From assembly GCF_000264905.1 (NCBI RefSeq), contig NW_006763153.1:22086-69527 (forward strand): a stretch of 47,442 nucleotides of DNA, read 5' to 3'. The notes under the pieces are model-generated. The model did not search any database. It had not been told where the DNA came from and saw only the letters and a program-made list of their open reading frames with translations. Below are positions 11,475 through 23,606 of the stretch, in pieces (within the stretch, counting starts at the first letter, position 1; every line of letters begins with the position of its first letter). The position numbers and the translations under genes are program-made. This DNA comes from Stereum hirsutum FP-91666 SS1. Its lineage: Eukaryota; Basidiomycota; Agaricomycetes; Russulales; Stereaceae.

Positions 11475-12830
11475 CAACCGAAAAGGAAGCCTAAGAAAGA
11501 GTCGAGAGATCGAGAGGAACACCGTTAAACGCTAAGTCGCGGATGTGGCTGAAGCCTGGAGTTGCCGAAGGATGCGTTCCCAGGTGTCGTTTCTGCGGAG
11601 CGATGGCGGTCTCGACGAGGAAGGAGGGTGCGAATCAGGAGACTTTTGTAATAGGAAGGGGAGAGATGAGAGAGGAGGAGAGATGTTATTGAAGGCGCTA
11701 AGAGATTGAGAGAGAAAATACACGGAAACTCGGTTAAGTCAACTCGGACTCGGACTCAGTGAGAGAGGGATCAACTCGGGGGGGTTCTCTGGCATTCGAA
11801 AGGCCGCCAGGGAGCCTGTTTAAGCGACAGAGGCTGCTTCCCGGTCCGCTGCACATCCTCGTACGCCGCCGGACAAGCTACAGGCTGAGCACATGAATAG
11901 GAACGAAAATATGGAAGTCAATGTCACTAAATAATGACCGGGAGATGGAAATGCCAAACGATCCCGTATCGTAGTAAAATAAAATGTTCCATGGTTAGAA
12001 ATTGAAGGGTATTGTACCTTCGAGATAGAGAATCGAAACGCGCAAAGAAAAACCGAGACACAGCTATTTACGAACGCGAGCGAGGGGAACAAGTCTCCTC
12101 TGGCCCGCAACACAGGGAGGCAAGGTTCCGGTCGTCAATCCGGCCGCCAGACTCGCCCGCCAGGCCACGACGCTGTCTTCGATCAATCCTGCGGATCCAA
12201 GACTCCATCAGAAGGCTGAAACAAGAGGGGAAGAGTGGTAGAAGCACAATGTATAGATAAACTGAGCTGCCCAGGCCCTGGAATGTGAAATAGGCGAAAT
12301 ATAATCAAAAATGGACTCAACCATTGCTTGAACATCTCGAAAAACTCGAACACATTATTATGAAGCCTTCAGACTCGAAAGAATGAGTAAAAGCGGGCGG
12401 AAAACCGAGAGATAATAGCGACCAAGCGAGAGTGAGACAGTCCGTGGCCGCTCGGCTAATCTGTTCCTAGTAACCGGCACTTTGGCTTGCCCAGCCAGAC
12501 TCCGACCCTCCGACTTCGCCTTCGTCAAACGTCGCTTTGCTCGTTCGCTCTGGGCTCGGCGTCGAGCACGACATCTTGCATGATACTGACGTGACCTGGA
12601 ATGCTCTAGAACAAAGTCTCTTGAGACGGTTAACAGTTCAAACGGAATTACAGAAGAAAAGCATTATTTTACATTCAGTGGCGAAGTTGTGTAAACTCCA
12701 ACTTGGGAGTCTCGCGTACGAAAAGGATAGGTATGTACAAGATCTACATTATAGCTCCGTATCCTTCTCATATGGATGTGTACACGAGCAAGCTTGTGTG
12801 CACTTCCACACCGAACACCGATGTTATGAG
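11475..12830. other. Unassigned stretch inside the BEACH pseudogene
   Basis: No BEACH-like coding sequence is recognised between the piece ending near 11340-11470 and the one starting near 12830. The length and the lack of motifs suggest an insertion or extreme decay. Short tandem units of ACTCGG-type occur at 11727-11760. No terminal repeats were found. Confidence 0.3.
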
Positions 12831-13047
12831 TAGGAGTGGCGATGGTGAAGGCGCAGGTGAAGGTGCAGAGGAGGAAGAGAAGGATGGAGTGTGGCTCGAT
12901 GAGGGGAATCAGATTGTGAAGGATGGGGAGGTGAGGCCGAGGTGTGTGGATCAGGCGATGTGGCAGGTTGGTGGGGCGAGTGTTGCACTGAGGTTGGTGC
13001 AGCTGGCTCAGGTACAATCCGTCCTTTTTTATATCTCTCCTTGTTGC

Positions 13048-16000
13048 TTATAACACACACGTGCTGGTCGGTTGATTGGTTTGTCTTCTGTGTGGGTAAT
13101 TCTGGACGCCGCATGACCTATCAAGGACGCTGGAGTCTGCCACTAGAATGAATTCAGCATGCGAGTCCTCCTTATACACTCTGCAGCCCTCCCAGAAAGT
13201 CTTCGGCCTCCAACTGTCACGGCGGAAGATCGTCACTAAAGCAACATCGACGTGATTCGGGCCATTCACCATTCCTGGTAAGTAACAACGGTACAGACCC
13301 CTTAGGCGTGCACAGTGCGGGAAGGCTTTGGAACCTGACGAAGCAGTGATGATGACGCTATCATACCGAATGTGCTTGTTTGGGACTACACCGAAGAATG
13401 TCGACGGCCTCCGACCAATCTTCTTCGGACTGGTAGCGTAAATAGAGTGCACGGCAAGAACGGATCTGTAGCAACATGAATAAATACACACTGGTCAGAA
13501 CGTGGAAGGGAACATTATGGTATTATGAATGGCGCACTTTGATAGATAGCCGAGCATCAAGAGCATTTACGCCATGTACGGCCCTTTGAAGGAAAGACCA
13601 CAGCTTGGCGTGAAAATCCTTTACTAAAGAAGTTGCTTTGAGTTCATCCTCGAGAAAGCGTGAGTTTGTCCAAGCTCGAAAGGGAGACCGGAGAGCCCAA
13701 TGATCTAAAGTGCCTCCTTCTCGTGCCAAAGCCGCATCTTCCTCTCGGTTGACAGTGCTTTCCACATCCTCGTCCTCTTCATCCTCAGTTTCCCAGTCCG
13801 AGTCATCCTCGCTCTCTTCCTGAAGCTTTTGGTCGTACTCGTCGACCGCCATTCTGATTTGAGCCAACGCCTCTCCGGTCTCGTCGTGACGTGCTATCTG
13901 GAGCAGAAAGCGAATGAGAAATGTTTGAAGTCAGTTTTCTCACAAAATGGAACACAAGAATGTACGAACCTGCTTTGAACCTGCTTTTCGGTATCTCGGC
14001 AATTGGTCAGCCTGTATGCCTGCGCAATCTCCTGCTGGAATCCTTCACCTATTCTAGTCGTAGAATTTATAGTGGTCCCTCCATACCGGATGCTGGAGGG
14101 TAGATGTACGGTGGCATGCTGCTTGAGAAAATTGAAGTTCTTGTCATATTGATCGCCGAGTTTCTATCAACCATGTTAGCTGGAACTTAGATACTGGTAG
14201 ATAGAATCAAAAATCGAAATACATCGCACTGCTTCCCATACTCCCGGATAAAGCGCTGCAAGCGCTCCATGCGTGTCGGATGAAGGGACGATGTTGGCGA
14301 AGGGCCATCGTGAGGAGGAACACCCGATCGCGGGAGAACGTCTGTCATGACGTGCATGCCGGCCATAATCCGAAGACGCTGGTAGGCGCGGATGCAGTGA
14401 ACGACGACACTGTTCTTCGGGAGTAGTTCAACGATACATGGGAGAATACATTTGAGCACCCAATGATAAGCAAAAGAATCATGACCAGGAAAGGGAGACG
14501 TCAAGGTCTGTATACCGGCACGAGCTCACCTTGAGAATGTCGAAGAAGGCTTGCCCATCAGCGAACTCCGTCTCCGAAACCTTGTTGAAATGCTTCGACT
14601 TGGGCCATCGAGGAAATCTCTGCATGCTGCGGTAAAGTTACATAGATCACGAGGATTGGCTGAATACCACAGGAGGTCAAATGAAGCGCACTTCTTCTCC
14701 AACCTCGACTTTCCATGCTTAACCTCCTTGAGAATTTGGAGGAGTTTGGGCCACAGATGCTTTCCCCACTTTCCGAGGTCGTCAGAGTGGAGCAGATCGT
14801 ACATGTAGGCCAAGTACGGATCTGTAAAGCGATACTCCCACATGAAATGCTATCATATGATCCGATCCTCAGTCGATGCCGCGACCCCAGAGATCGAGAA
14901 AACTCCGATGGCACACCTTAGTATCATGAAGCCCATATTCTTGCAAAAGCCTCTCTGCTTCACCCTTGGTGGACGCTAGCTCCACACGCCTCAGAACGGC
15001 ACGCATGGCCTGGATAGTCCGCACCTCAAAGGACGAATTAAGCTTGTGGAGGTTGCATTTGCCGACAAGACAGTTGGGGCATGGATGATTCGCTCGGGCA
15101 TGTTTTACGCACTCGAAGTTGGCCGCCTCCTCAGCGTCGAGAGATACAATAAAAATCCCAGGATGCGCGACACGGATCTCCGTGTCGCCACATTTGATGG
15201 CCTCACCGAGACAAGAGAGTAACAAGAGTGCATGAAAGATATAACCTAGAACAGCCTGGTATACAGAACGTTTGAATGAGGCAAACTCGTCGGACTCTTG
15301 CGTATTACGGTCATCTGGATCATCTGGATCGGGAATCTAAGACTTAGTGAGGACGCTGAAGGATTGTGCTGTATTGATATCTGAATTTACCTCCGGCATG
15401 AATCCAAGGAGCACTCCACCACCGTTTCCTGAGCCGTTACGTATCTTCCACGGGAGAAAGGCTGCACGAAGGACGATAGGGTGTTTCTTGACTCGTTTTG
15501 TCACCATGCCCTTGTCGAGCCAGACATGGAAAGGTACAAAACAATGTGGATGAGGATCAGGCTCCGGCAATTCGTCCTGCAGTCACAACAATGCGGATGC
15601 CGATCAGGGTTATGGAAACGATGGAGACATGCTGGAGTGTGCCGATGACAGGAATACGCACATCAATATCCCACCATCCATCGGCGGTATTGGGCTCGTC
15701 AATAATACGAATCTCGTTCCCGTTTTCGTGGTAAGTCTTGCGAACAGAGTGCCACATTATAGATTCGCTAAGTGTCTCGTCTTGAAGCAGCGAGCGCATC
15801 CAGGTGATTGGGTCGCGGTAGGGAAAGTCGAACGGGACCATATTGCCCTTGTAGTCAACCTCAACATGCCCCCATTCAAACTGTATGCACATTTGAGCAT
15901 CGAGACTAGGAAACATAGATTGATCGGTGCGCACCCGTTGAGTGTACTCCCGTGCAGCCGCAAGAGATACTTGAAGGTCATCGTTCGAGCGAGACGTAAT

Positions 16001-16760
16001 ATTGGATCCCCCGACCATCCAGTTACTGTGCATTCCATTCAACTGCTTATCGACGACCCTCCGTCTCATTAGCCCTTGTACTACGGTCTCAGCGTACTCT
16101 ATATCTTGACGTAAACGGAATGGTGCCCAGGGCTTTGGTAGATCAGTGCGCTCGATAGACGTGCTGCTCTCATGATGCAAAGACGATTCGGGCTGAGGTA
16201 AAGTCAAGGGGAATCACTGTGGGGGTAAAGGATGGATTGTGAGGGTGCTGAATGTAGCGGATGAACACCCGGGTTTGACGTTCCGGTGGCGGCAAATACT
16301 CTTGAGTATCGAACGAAATCTCTAATAGATAAGTAGCATATCAGAACAAGGAGGGATATACGTATATCTTGGTAGACACAGACATACCGGGTACGCGTTC
16401 GCTTGCTGCATCACCTGAAGCTGGTGTCATCATTCGCGCGCGGTGAATACCTCGAGCATCTGCATTTGTATCGCTGCCTCCGTCTTCTTCCTCCTCCTTG
16501 TGTGCAACAGGTTAACTTTGGGCAATGCCGGTTGCAAGGGGGAAAAAGGAGATACGTACCAGTGCTTCATGCTTTCGCTTTCTGAGACGTTTAATGTCCC
16601 GTCTCATACGCCATTTTTCCTTGCAACTGACGACATGATCAGGATAACCACGGGCATCCTTTCGATGCTTGCACTACTTGCATAATTTCCCGCCCGACAG
16701 GTTCGGCACACTGTGAGGCATAGTGGATGGATGGTTGTGAGGTGAACTGTGGTTGCGAGT
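13048..16760 (-). pseudogene. Plavaka-type (CACTA-like) DNA transposase, probably inactive
   Basis: Minus-strand exons follow the Plavaka transposase order. The N-terminus has a C2H2-like finger (CK-stop-CKHRKD...HVVSC, 16590-16690) in which a TAG at 16674-16676 splits the first Cys pair. The conserved PWAPF...DIEYAETV start of the transposase region follows (15557-16207) with VPFDFPYRDP, GGWWDIDVRIP-like and VTLIGI-like segments, then FVPFHVWLDKGM (15337-15570), a CPNC zinc-ribbon-like piece (14869-15225), LLHSDDLGKWGKHLW (14526-14843), and the C-terminal domain (13048-13867) with FFGVVPNKHIRYDSVII. The exon before 16207 needs a frame change to join. The product would cut and paste the element, but the N-terminal stop and frame breaks argue for an inactive copy. 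Terminal inverted repeats were not identified. No acidic catalytic residues are assigned. Confidence 0.8.
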
Positions 16761-17031
16761 GAGTTGTCCGGTGTCGACTTGAACAACGTAACGATGCTCA
16801 TCACCAAAGCATCAAGGGTTCACGTATTTGGTGCGGCCCCACTTTGATAGAGCCGGAGAAGTCTAAGAAAAAATTAGCGTCATGATTTACCGCTATTCGC
16901 TTTAAGAAATGATAATCGGAGGTGCCCGTCAGGTCTCAGCATCGGACGTCCGCGTAGACGAGGTAAGTTCGACGTTGAACCACACCAACGAGTTGGACGA
17001 TACCTCTGCTTCATCCAATCAGCCATAGATA

Positions 17032-18453
17032 ATGCCTGGACAAAGTCCGAACGAATTTTCGTCAAGTGGCTCTGATTCTGAGACTTCATCCGACGAAACA
17101 CTGAAGGTGCGCACACATTATTATCATACCACGAAGATTTAATGATTTTATTTCGTCGTCAGGTTCTCCGACAGATCCAACTCGAGCGCAATCAGCTTGC
17201 AAGCGAGAATTCAAAACTCAAACGCCAATTAGTTGCTACCTCCAATGTCAGGCGTACAAGAGACGGAGGCGACAGCGATGAAGACAGTGATGCGTCCGAG
17301 GCCGAGTCTTCTGATGACGACGAGGAGACAAGACTCAGGGATATCAAGACCTTCGGTCAGCGCTTCCTCCTCCAGCACCAGTTTTGGTTTCGGAAGGACA
17401 AGGCGACGTTTGGAGAAGAGATCGACGAGAACTACAGCATGTACGTGCAGTTCCGTTTCGAAAGCACCTGGTCGAAAACCCAGGCACAACTTCATAAGCT
17501 CCTCGACGTCATTCCCATCAAATACCACGAAGAGCGCAAGCGCAGTGTCCTACCTGCCCAGGTATGTGTTCTATGTTTATGATAGAACTTATATCATGCT
17601 CTTCGTTCGCCCGAATGTTCATCGTTCGGTTCAACCAGTTTCTGGCTGCGATGAACACCGAAAGAACCACCATAACCAATCGTGTGCGTATGCTCTGTGG
17701 CCCCGAGATCTTTCATTGCCCAAAGGCCAACCTGGCGACACAAAACGCGCGGCTCAACCAAGCAGCGTTCTCTGACGCTATCAGATAGCAGGCCAGTGAT
17801 ACTGAAGGTCTGCCGGGGAGGTATGCTGGTCCGCTCCGCCGCCCAATCGCCCACAAAGACTTCACTGGGCAGTACAACGTGCAGACCGCGTTTCGTAATC
17901 CCCAGCTCAAGGCGGTAAGATCAAAACTGACGAGACCTACTTCCTTGAACTTACTGAGCTTTCTCATCAGGGTTTACGTTTCAATCATTTGGGGACCTGG
18001 CGCTGTTGGTGGGTTCGTTGATTCGGGGATCGTGGTCCCTCCGAGAGGCGAGAGCCTTGCGACAAAGCTCGGTCTGACTTACACGACACCTGGAGCGATA
18101 TGTCTCAGTGTAATTGTGGTGAGTATCTCCCTCATGACATATGTAATACATTCCTTACCTGTCATTAGGCTACATGGGCACTCTCTCCCGATGAACAGCT
18201 CAAGAAGCGCGGTATCAGTTCGGGTATCACATACCAAGATGATTTTGACAAATATTTGAAACTCCTCCTGCGGGGTCTGGAAACACGGGATGCGAATACA
18301 CTACGTCTTTTCCGTGAGTGGGATGCTGCGATATTCCCGGAGACCAAGGACACGGGGCTTGGTGCAGAGATGGGCGCAGCAGCTGAGAGAAATGAGGATG
18401 ACGTAGAGATGGAAGAGGCGTTAGCAGCTGTTGAAGGAGGGGAGAGGGTATAA
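17032..18453 (+). CDS. Coiled-coil protein, transposon-associated mushroom family (one stop)
   Basis: The ATG at 17032 begins a short acidic/Ser-rich exon (to about 17107). After an intron ending at 17161 comes a coiled coil (LERNQLASENSKLKRQL), an acidic Asp/Glu/Ser stretch and a conserved globular part (KTFGQRFLLQHQFWF, then FLAAMNTERTTITNRVRML after an intron ending at 17640). TAG at 17786-17788 interrupts the frame before RRPIAHKDFTGQYN. Further exons carry IIWGPGAVGGF and WALSPDEQLKKRGI...YQDDFDKYLKLLL, ending in an acidic tail at 18453. The splice near 17918-17973 does not keep frame cleanly. The gene is divergent from the Plavaka transposase with about 270 bp between them, suggesting cargo of the element or a common insertion site. 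Function is unknown; a DNA-associated or transposase accessory role is only inference. Confidence 0.6.
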
Positions 18454-20318
18454 CAGAGCCGTGATGAACCGTGTGCGGACACCTACCGATCTCTGTCGAG
18501 GTTGCATGTTTGTTCAATAGTACCGCAACTGCATCTTTCTCAACCTCTTGAGGGCCACCCGCTTGGATGATGCATCTTTTGATGGGAAGCGTGCCTATCA
18601 AGGCATACATGTCACTTGCGTGAGTTCCTTTTGTGTTACGCACAAAGGAGCCCAGGCTCGAGAATCGTACACGTCCAAATCAGGCCTCGACGATGCTGCT
18701 GCTTGACTCGTTCCGTACAGCATAGGACACATTTCAGCGGACAGCAAATGTATATGCATCGGCAAAAAGCAGTGAGCGGTCTGGATACAAGGATGACACA
18801 CAGGATTATCAGATGTTCTCGCCTGGTTGACGGAGGGATGGAGGGATTGCAGACGTGTGTAGGAGTAGTTCGTAGTTCACCGTCAGCGTCGACCTCGGTG
18901 CCACATTAAAGGAGAATGTTCGCACGGACATGATGACATCATCTTAGCTACCTTCACGCGCCTTCCTTGCTCTTGACCGTCACCTCGGTCGTCGACTCTC
19001 TCAAGCTGGACCCGGTAATATTCAAGTAAGGTTATGTGTGATGGGCTGGAGGTATAGAGAGCAAGGCCTCGGATGACCCAGTGAAGGAGTTGAAATATGG
19101 GAATCGGTGTTATGCGTTCGTCCCTATCCAATCTCACCTCGCTTCTTCAACACCACTGTTTCTTTCATTGTCTCGTTCCATATACTTTGATAGCTTCAAA
19201 GCTGGCCTCCGAAAAAGGCATGTATTTCATTGGAGAGAAGCGGTTCAGAGCTGTATGTTGTTTTTCTTTCTTGGTATTTCACTGACGGCACATTCGCATC
19301 CTCAGGCCGATACTTCTGCATCGGTAATTCCAAACACGCTGCAGGAATCTCTCCTTCACTTGGTGCGTCTGTTGTGTATCTCCTTCACCTTGTCACCATG
19401 TGACGAATACAAGTGCCTCAGGCTCTCATATCCATCTGTGCATCCCGTTTAACCCGGAACCATCCAACTGCTCAAACGTTGGATCTACCGTGGGGTTGGA
19501 TCTACCGTGGGGAGAGTTCTTCATCTCTTCACCGGGTAGTTCTCGATAGGTATTACCGGGTAGTTCTCTGTAGACTTTACCTCCCACTTCAACCTCCAAC
19601 CGCTCCATTCGAGAAGAAACACAGAGCGCCACTCACAACCCCTCAACCGAGCCACACGTCCCTATTTGGCAAGCCCGGCCACCCGGCCCGCCATCGAACC
19701 TCCACCTCACTTCCCTTCGTCACTCCCTTTCTCTTCTTCCTTCCTCCCTCCTCTGTCCCTTTCTCTCACCACCGCGTACACTCATCCTAATGCCCCCATC
19801 ATCCTAACAGGGCTACATGCGGGGCATGTAGACCCCACCTTACCTTCATCACCGCCCCAACGTTTAAACCTCCTCTCCCACCAACTCCTCTCTCCCACCT
19901 CACTTCCCGTATCTATGTAATGTCCAAGCCGACCCAGATCGCTGCCACAACGTCCCAGGGGAAGATTGCGGCCCAATCCGTGTCATGGCAGAGACGCCGA
20001 TGCGGTTCGATGGCGATTCCCAAGACACCGTCGCCTCGAGTTCCGTCAGCCCCGACAAGTCGTATTCGAAATACATCATGATCATTTCCATAGCGCTGCC
20101 CAGATGGAATTGCTCGGACAGCGTCCTGGTCCCTTGCTCACTCCTCTGTCTATTTCCTCTTTCGTCCTACCGCTCTGTAGCTTATAATAACCCGCCCAGC
20201 CACTCTCAGCCCCCAACACCTTGGACCTGCACGCACGCCTGTCGCTCCCCGCCTCAGCTGCTTCCCGTCCTGCCTGCTTCGGGCCTCGATCTACCTATAA
20301 GTATCCGAGCCTTGTCTT
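18454..20318. other. No supported gene; short tandem repeats
   Basis: Open frames near 18883-19460 show no family motif. A perfect 17-bp tandem duplication (TTGGATCTACCGTGGGG) lies at 19479-19512, and ACCGGGTAGTTCTC is repeated at 19531-19544 and 19555-19568. From 19600 to 20300 the plus strand is pyrimidine-rich, as expected for the upstream region of the F-box gene. Confidence 0.35.
19479..19512. repeat. 17-bp tandem duplication
   Basis: Two adjacent perfect copies of TTGGATCTACCGTGGGG, at 19479-19495 and 19496-19512. Confidence 0.9.
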
Positions 20319-22930
20319 ATGCCTGGTTCCCCACCTCCTCTCATCCATGACATACTAGACCACATCGTCCTCCTCTCCAGTCGAGCAACCACCCTCGGTC
20401 CCCCACAGAACTTACATTCCTTGCTGCTCACCTGCCGCGCTTTCCATTCGATGCTTGCAGTGGAGCCATCCCCTGGCTTGTACGCTCAGCTATTCGACTT
20501 GCAATTCGATCTCGCTGCTCCTAAACGGAGGTTGGACCCTGACGTGTTCTCGTCTTCATCCAGACAACTAGAAATGAAGAGGAGGTTCACTGCAATGCAG
20601 CTCTTCAAGAGAGGTGATGTGTACGTCGGTGGCGACGACAAGCAGTTGGCGGAGGCGTTTGGTGTGGCGTATATCATGTTATTGGAGGACAACGGAACGA
20701 ATGCGTACAAATTGAAAGGTGCGGGGTTGGTAGATTTCGTAGAGGAGTGGCTGGACAAGAGGTTGTGCGAGAGCGATGGCGGGTGTGGATAACGAAATCA
20801 GCGCACTCGCTTTGAACATCCTCTGGCAGCTGACCGACAAAGGTGTGTGGCGCCGTCTCTGTTCCTGGCTCTGGTGGCGGTTTCGAGTAGATGTGATGCT
20901 AACAGGCTCATCTCTAAGGCATGGTCTCTACTAAGGCTAAAGGTCATCGTGACCATATCCAAAGCTTGCTCCTCCCCATCGTGGTTGTCGGGTCTCGGGT
21001 ACGCCACACGCCACTCTGACATTTAGCACATTCGTTTTCTTATCTTCGACTCTCTAGTATCCCATTCATCTAGCATCATCTTCCCACTCATCATCCACTC
21101 CTTTCCAACGTCCACGAACTATCACGCTCCCTCCTCTATGCCTCCCAGCCATTCTTTCATACGTTGTCCGCGCCGATTGCAACCCTCTCAACGTACCCCA
21201 ATACGCACTCAACACACGAGCGGACGCTATTGCTATGGGTGTCAATGAGCCCACAGTAGAAGATATTGTGGAGCATAATATGGCGACGAAGACGCAATGC
21301 TTAGAGCATCCTCAGTGGGACGTGCCTCAGTCGCGTTCATCTCCACGACCATCCTCGCCTTTGTCTCATCCCCAGCAAGGATTGTCTGGCGCTCCTATGT
21401 TTCCTTTCAACGAATACCAACCCCTTGCGGAGGGCACTAGCAAGAGCGAGCGACAAGACTCGGACTGGGCCCGCCTTACCTCCACCTCCGCATCCGATTA
21501 TAATGACCTGTCCTCCGTCCATTCCTCTTCCGACTATTCTCAGGCTCGTGGCGCGGTACCTTGATGGTGAGTCTCTTTCTTCTTTCGTTTCGGATTATTA
21601 TTATCCCTCCCTCTCTCCATGCGCCTTTTCATTTCTGCTTGGTCGGTCATCGTCATCGAACCCTTGGCGCCTCCATGTTGATGGTGTGCATGATGATGTG
21701 GCATCGACACACGGCCACCTCGTCCTGTTTCCTTTCTCGTTCTTCCTTTCTCCTGACGCTCGTGGGTGTGTATAGTTCCGCATGCTGATCAAATATCTTT
21801 CTTCTTTATGCGTCGTGTTCGCTCGTCTTGTGCGTTTTCGATCGGGCTCGATACTGTGACGTGCACGATGCGCGTTTGCGTGGGTGGCAATTTGTTGATC
21901 GGTGTGGCGCTTGTCTCCGCGTTTTGGTTTTCCTCCCACATCTCCTTGCTCTCTCTCCACACTATCGTCCAAATGTCGTATCTCTTCATTCGTCTCACGC
22001 ACGCTTACAGCTCCCAAGCCTCGACGTCCCAACTCCGGAGACTGTCAAGGACCCCGAGGGTTGTATTACAAGGAGACCTTTATACGTGGACTTAACTGAG
22101 CACTGGAGGACTGTTCAGGTTCCATGCGAAGACGACGATGGCCAACGTGATGAAGGAGTCGGACGTCGCAAGGATGTGGAGAAGAGGATGAAGGAAGAGG
22201 GTGTATGTAAGCCTGAAGGATGGGAGGACGGAGAGTGGAGTTACAGGATGAACTCGAGCCAGGTGAGTAGCTCTTTTCATGTCTTTCCTTTCTATCTCGG
22301 ACTGGGTTTGGGTTTCGATGTTTGGTGTCCGTTTCTATTATTCGTTGTGGTGTGGGGTACGATGTTGCCGGACGCTGACCGCCTCCATTATTTATTGCAT
22401 ACGTTCGTTGTAGGACGGCATCGAGGTCCACACTCCCTCTTCAGCACTACAGTCCTCGGATGCGGCCTCGCCTTCCGACTTCGACTTCAGCGCAGACCCC
22501 CCCTCCGCAAACCGGGCCCAAGTTCACGACGACCTCTTACAAGACGCACACCCCATTTCCCACCACTTTCCGTCCCGTACCGAGATCTAATGACAACCCC
22601 AGTGCGTATATGCATCTGATGGCCTCGATATCCCGATTGATGGCCTGCGCGTCGCCTTTACCCTTGCATGAAGACACGGCGTTGGGGACAACACAAGCGA
22701 AGGAGAGGGAGGTGACAGAGATTGTGTTGACGGGTAGGGTACGTCCGATTCATCTATTCTTTCTTGTGTTATGCTTGAGCTTCGGTACAAGCCTCATTGT
22801 TTTGTTTCGTCGTGGTCGTGTTGTGGATTCATAGACGCCCCCAGACGCAGCTCGGGCCTGGGGCGATTACGACTACTTCGGGAAGGTGCGGGTGAGCGAC
22901 GGGTTGGTCGTTCTGAGTCGGAAACCGGTA
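20319..22930 (+). pseudogene. Agaricomycete F-box family protein, broken and 3'-truncated
   Basis: The first exon (ATG 20319) has the F-box-like N-terminus of a large mushroom family: ILDHIVLLSS...LHSLLLTCRAFHSML, GLYAQLFDLQFDLAAPKRRL, EMKRRFTAMQLFKRGDV, YIMLLEDNGTNAYKLKGAGL. The frame ends at a TAA at 20790, but NEISALALNILWQLTDK continues directly in another frame, so a one-base shift is present near 20765-20785. Further family-like pieces are at 21990-22263 (acidic exon) and 22700-22928 (TEIVLTGR joined over an intron to TPPDAARAWGDY, DYFGKVRVSDGLVVLSRKP), which match the C-terminal beta-rich domain. The last strands (GxxxGxWRD type) are absent and the sequence passes into a duplicated repeat at 23077. 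In the family, F-box proteins recruit substrates to SCF ubiquitin ligase; here function is probably lost. Confidence 0.65.
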
Positions 22931-23076
22931 CGTTTCTAGTTTTCTCATGTGCCTCTCTTGCTACGAAGGAAGTGGAAGATGTTCTGACGTTCTCTTACAG
23001 GTGGGCAACACCCCGAGTTGGGGCTCGCATATTGCGGAACCCTCTTGGGGCTCTCATAGGTTGGGTACGGCTCGAT

Positions 23077-23478
23077 AAACAGAGGAAACTCCATTTTTAT
23101 TGCAGAAATATGTTTCATGCCATGACTGTAGACTTATCACGGAGCTGGTTTTGGTTTAATCTTCATTTTAACGATGGGCAACCCATTGACTGTGACTGCT
23201 ACGGGCGAGGTTGACTTCCGGATAGCGCCGAATTTCCACGCCACACAGCCGGGCCCTCTACCCTCAGCTTGCGCAGCTGGAGTATGGATCAACAAACAGA
23301 GGAAACTCCATTTTTATTGCAGAAATGAGTTGCATACAATGGCCATAGAGTTATGACTGAACTAGTTTTGGTTTAATCTTAATTTTAACGATGGGTAGCC
23401 CATTGACTCTGACTGCTGTGGGCGAGGTTGCCCTCCGGATAGTGCCGAACAGCCACGTGGGGCCACACAGCGCTATTG
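23077..23478. repeat. Diverged tandem duplication, unit about 217 bp
   Basis: Copy 1 (about 23077-23260) and copy 2 (about 23294-23478) share AAACAGAGGAAACTCC, TTTTTATTGCAGAAAT, TGGTTTAATCTT and TTTTAACGATGGG in the same order with an offset of 217 bp. Estimated identity by eye is about 80%. No coding motif or terminal repeat is seen. It directly follows the truncated F-box gene. Confidence 0.8.
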
Positions 23479-23606
23479 TCGGCACCATGGTCCAATTGTT
23501 CAGCTTTGTGCGAGCTTCTACCTCAGTAAAACCTGTTCACTGACTTCTTAAATTCATGATCAAAGTATAAATGATGTATTCTAAAACCAAAGCAAGGTAA
23601 TCTAAA

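Larger units (their letters stand above)
8652..13011 (+). pseudogene. BEACH/beige-like (neurobeachin, Bph1) N-terminal region, decayed
   Basis: Scattered plus-strand exons read in order like the N-terminal half of a large fungal BEACH protein (vesicle trafficking). They are: an acidic start with EDFARDV/VELMKTAVERSKEAE (8652-8800); DVLRVVDSFLAIIGAL and EGAQLVFSIVSEAMWEYEEHV (8905-9110); a piece ending HDFSFVALFSSIRSS (9420-9620); a concanavalin-like segment RPDGRVDVWSSEGN (10640-10690) with FVDGTLETVHRPYP (10865-10909); HHLPRFIQHL near 11046; and WQVGGASVALRLVQLAQ (12960-13011). The gene is broken: a frameshift near 8727, TAA at 8964-8966, a frameshift near 9470-9485, TGA at 10907-10909, and the BEACH and WD40 domains absent. 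A MITE sits at 9820. The call rests on memory of fungal beige proteins; another armadillo/ConA scaffold protein is possible. Confidence 0.65.

Noticed and set aside
21601..22032. Minus frame of 143 codons as a gene
   Set aside because: It lies antisense to introns and exons of the F-box region and has no motif.
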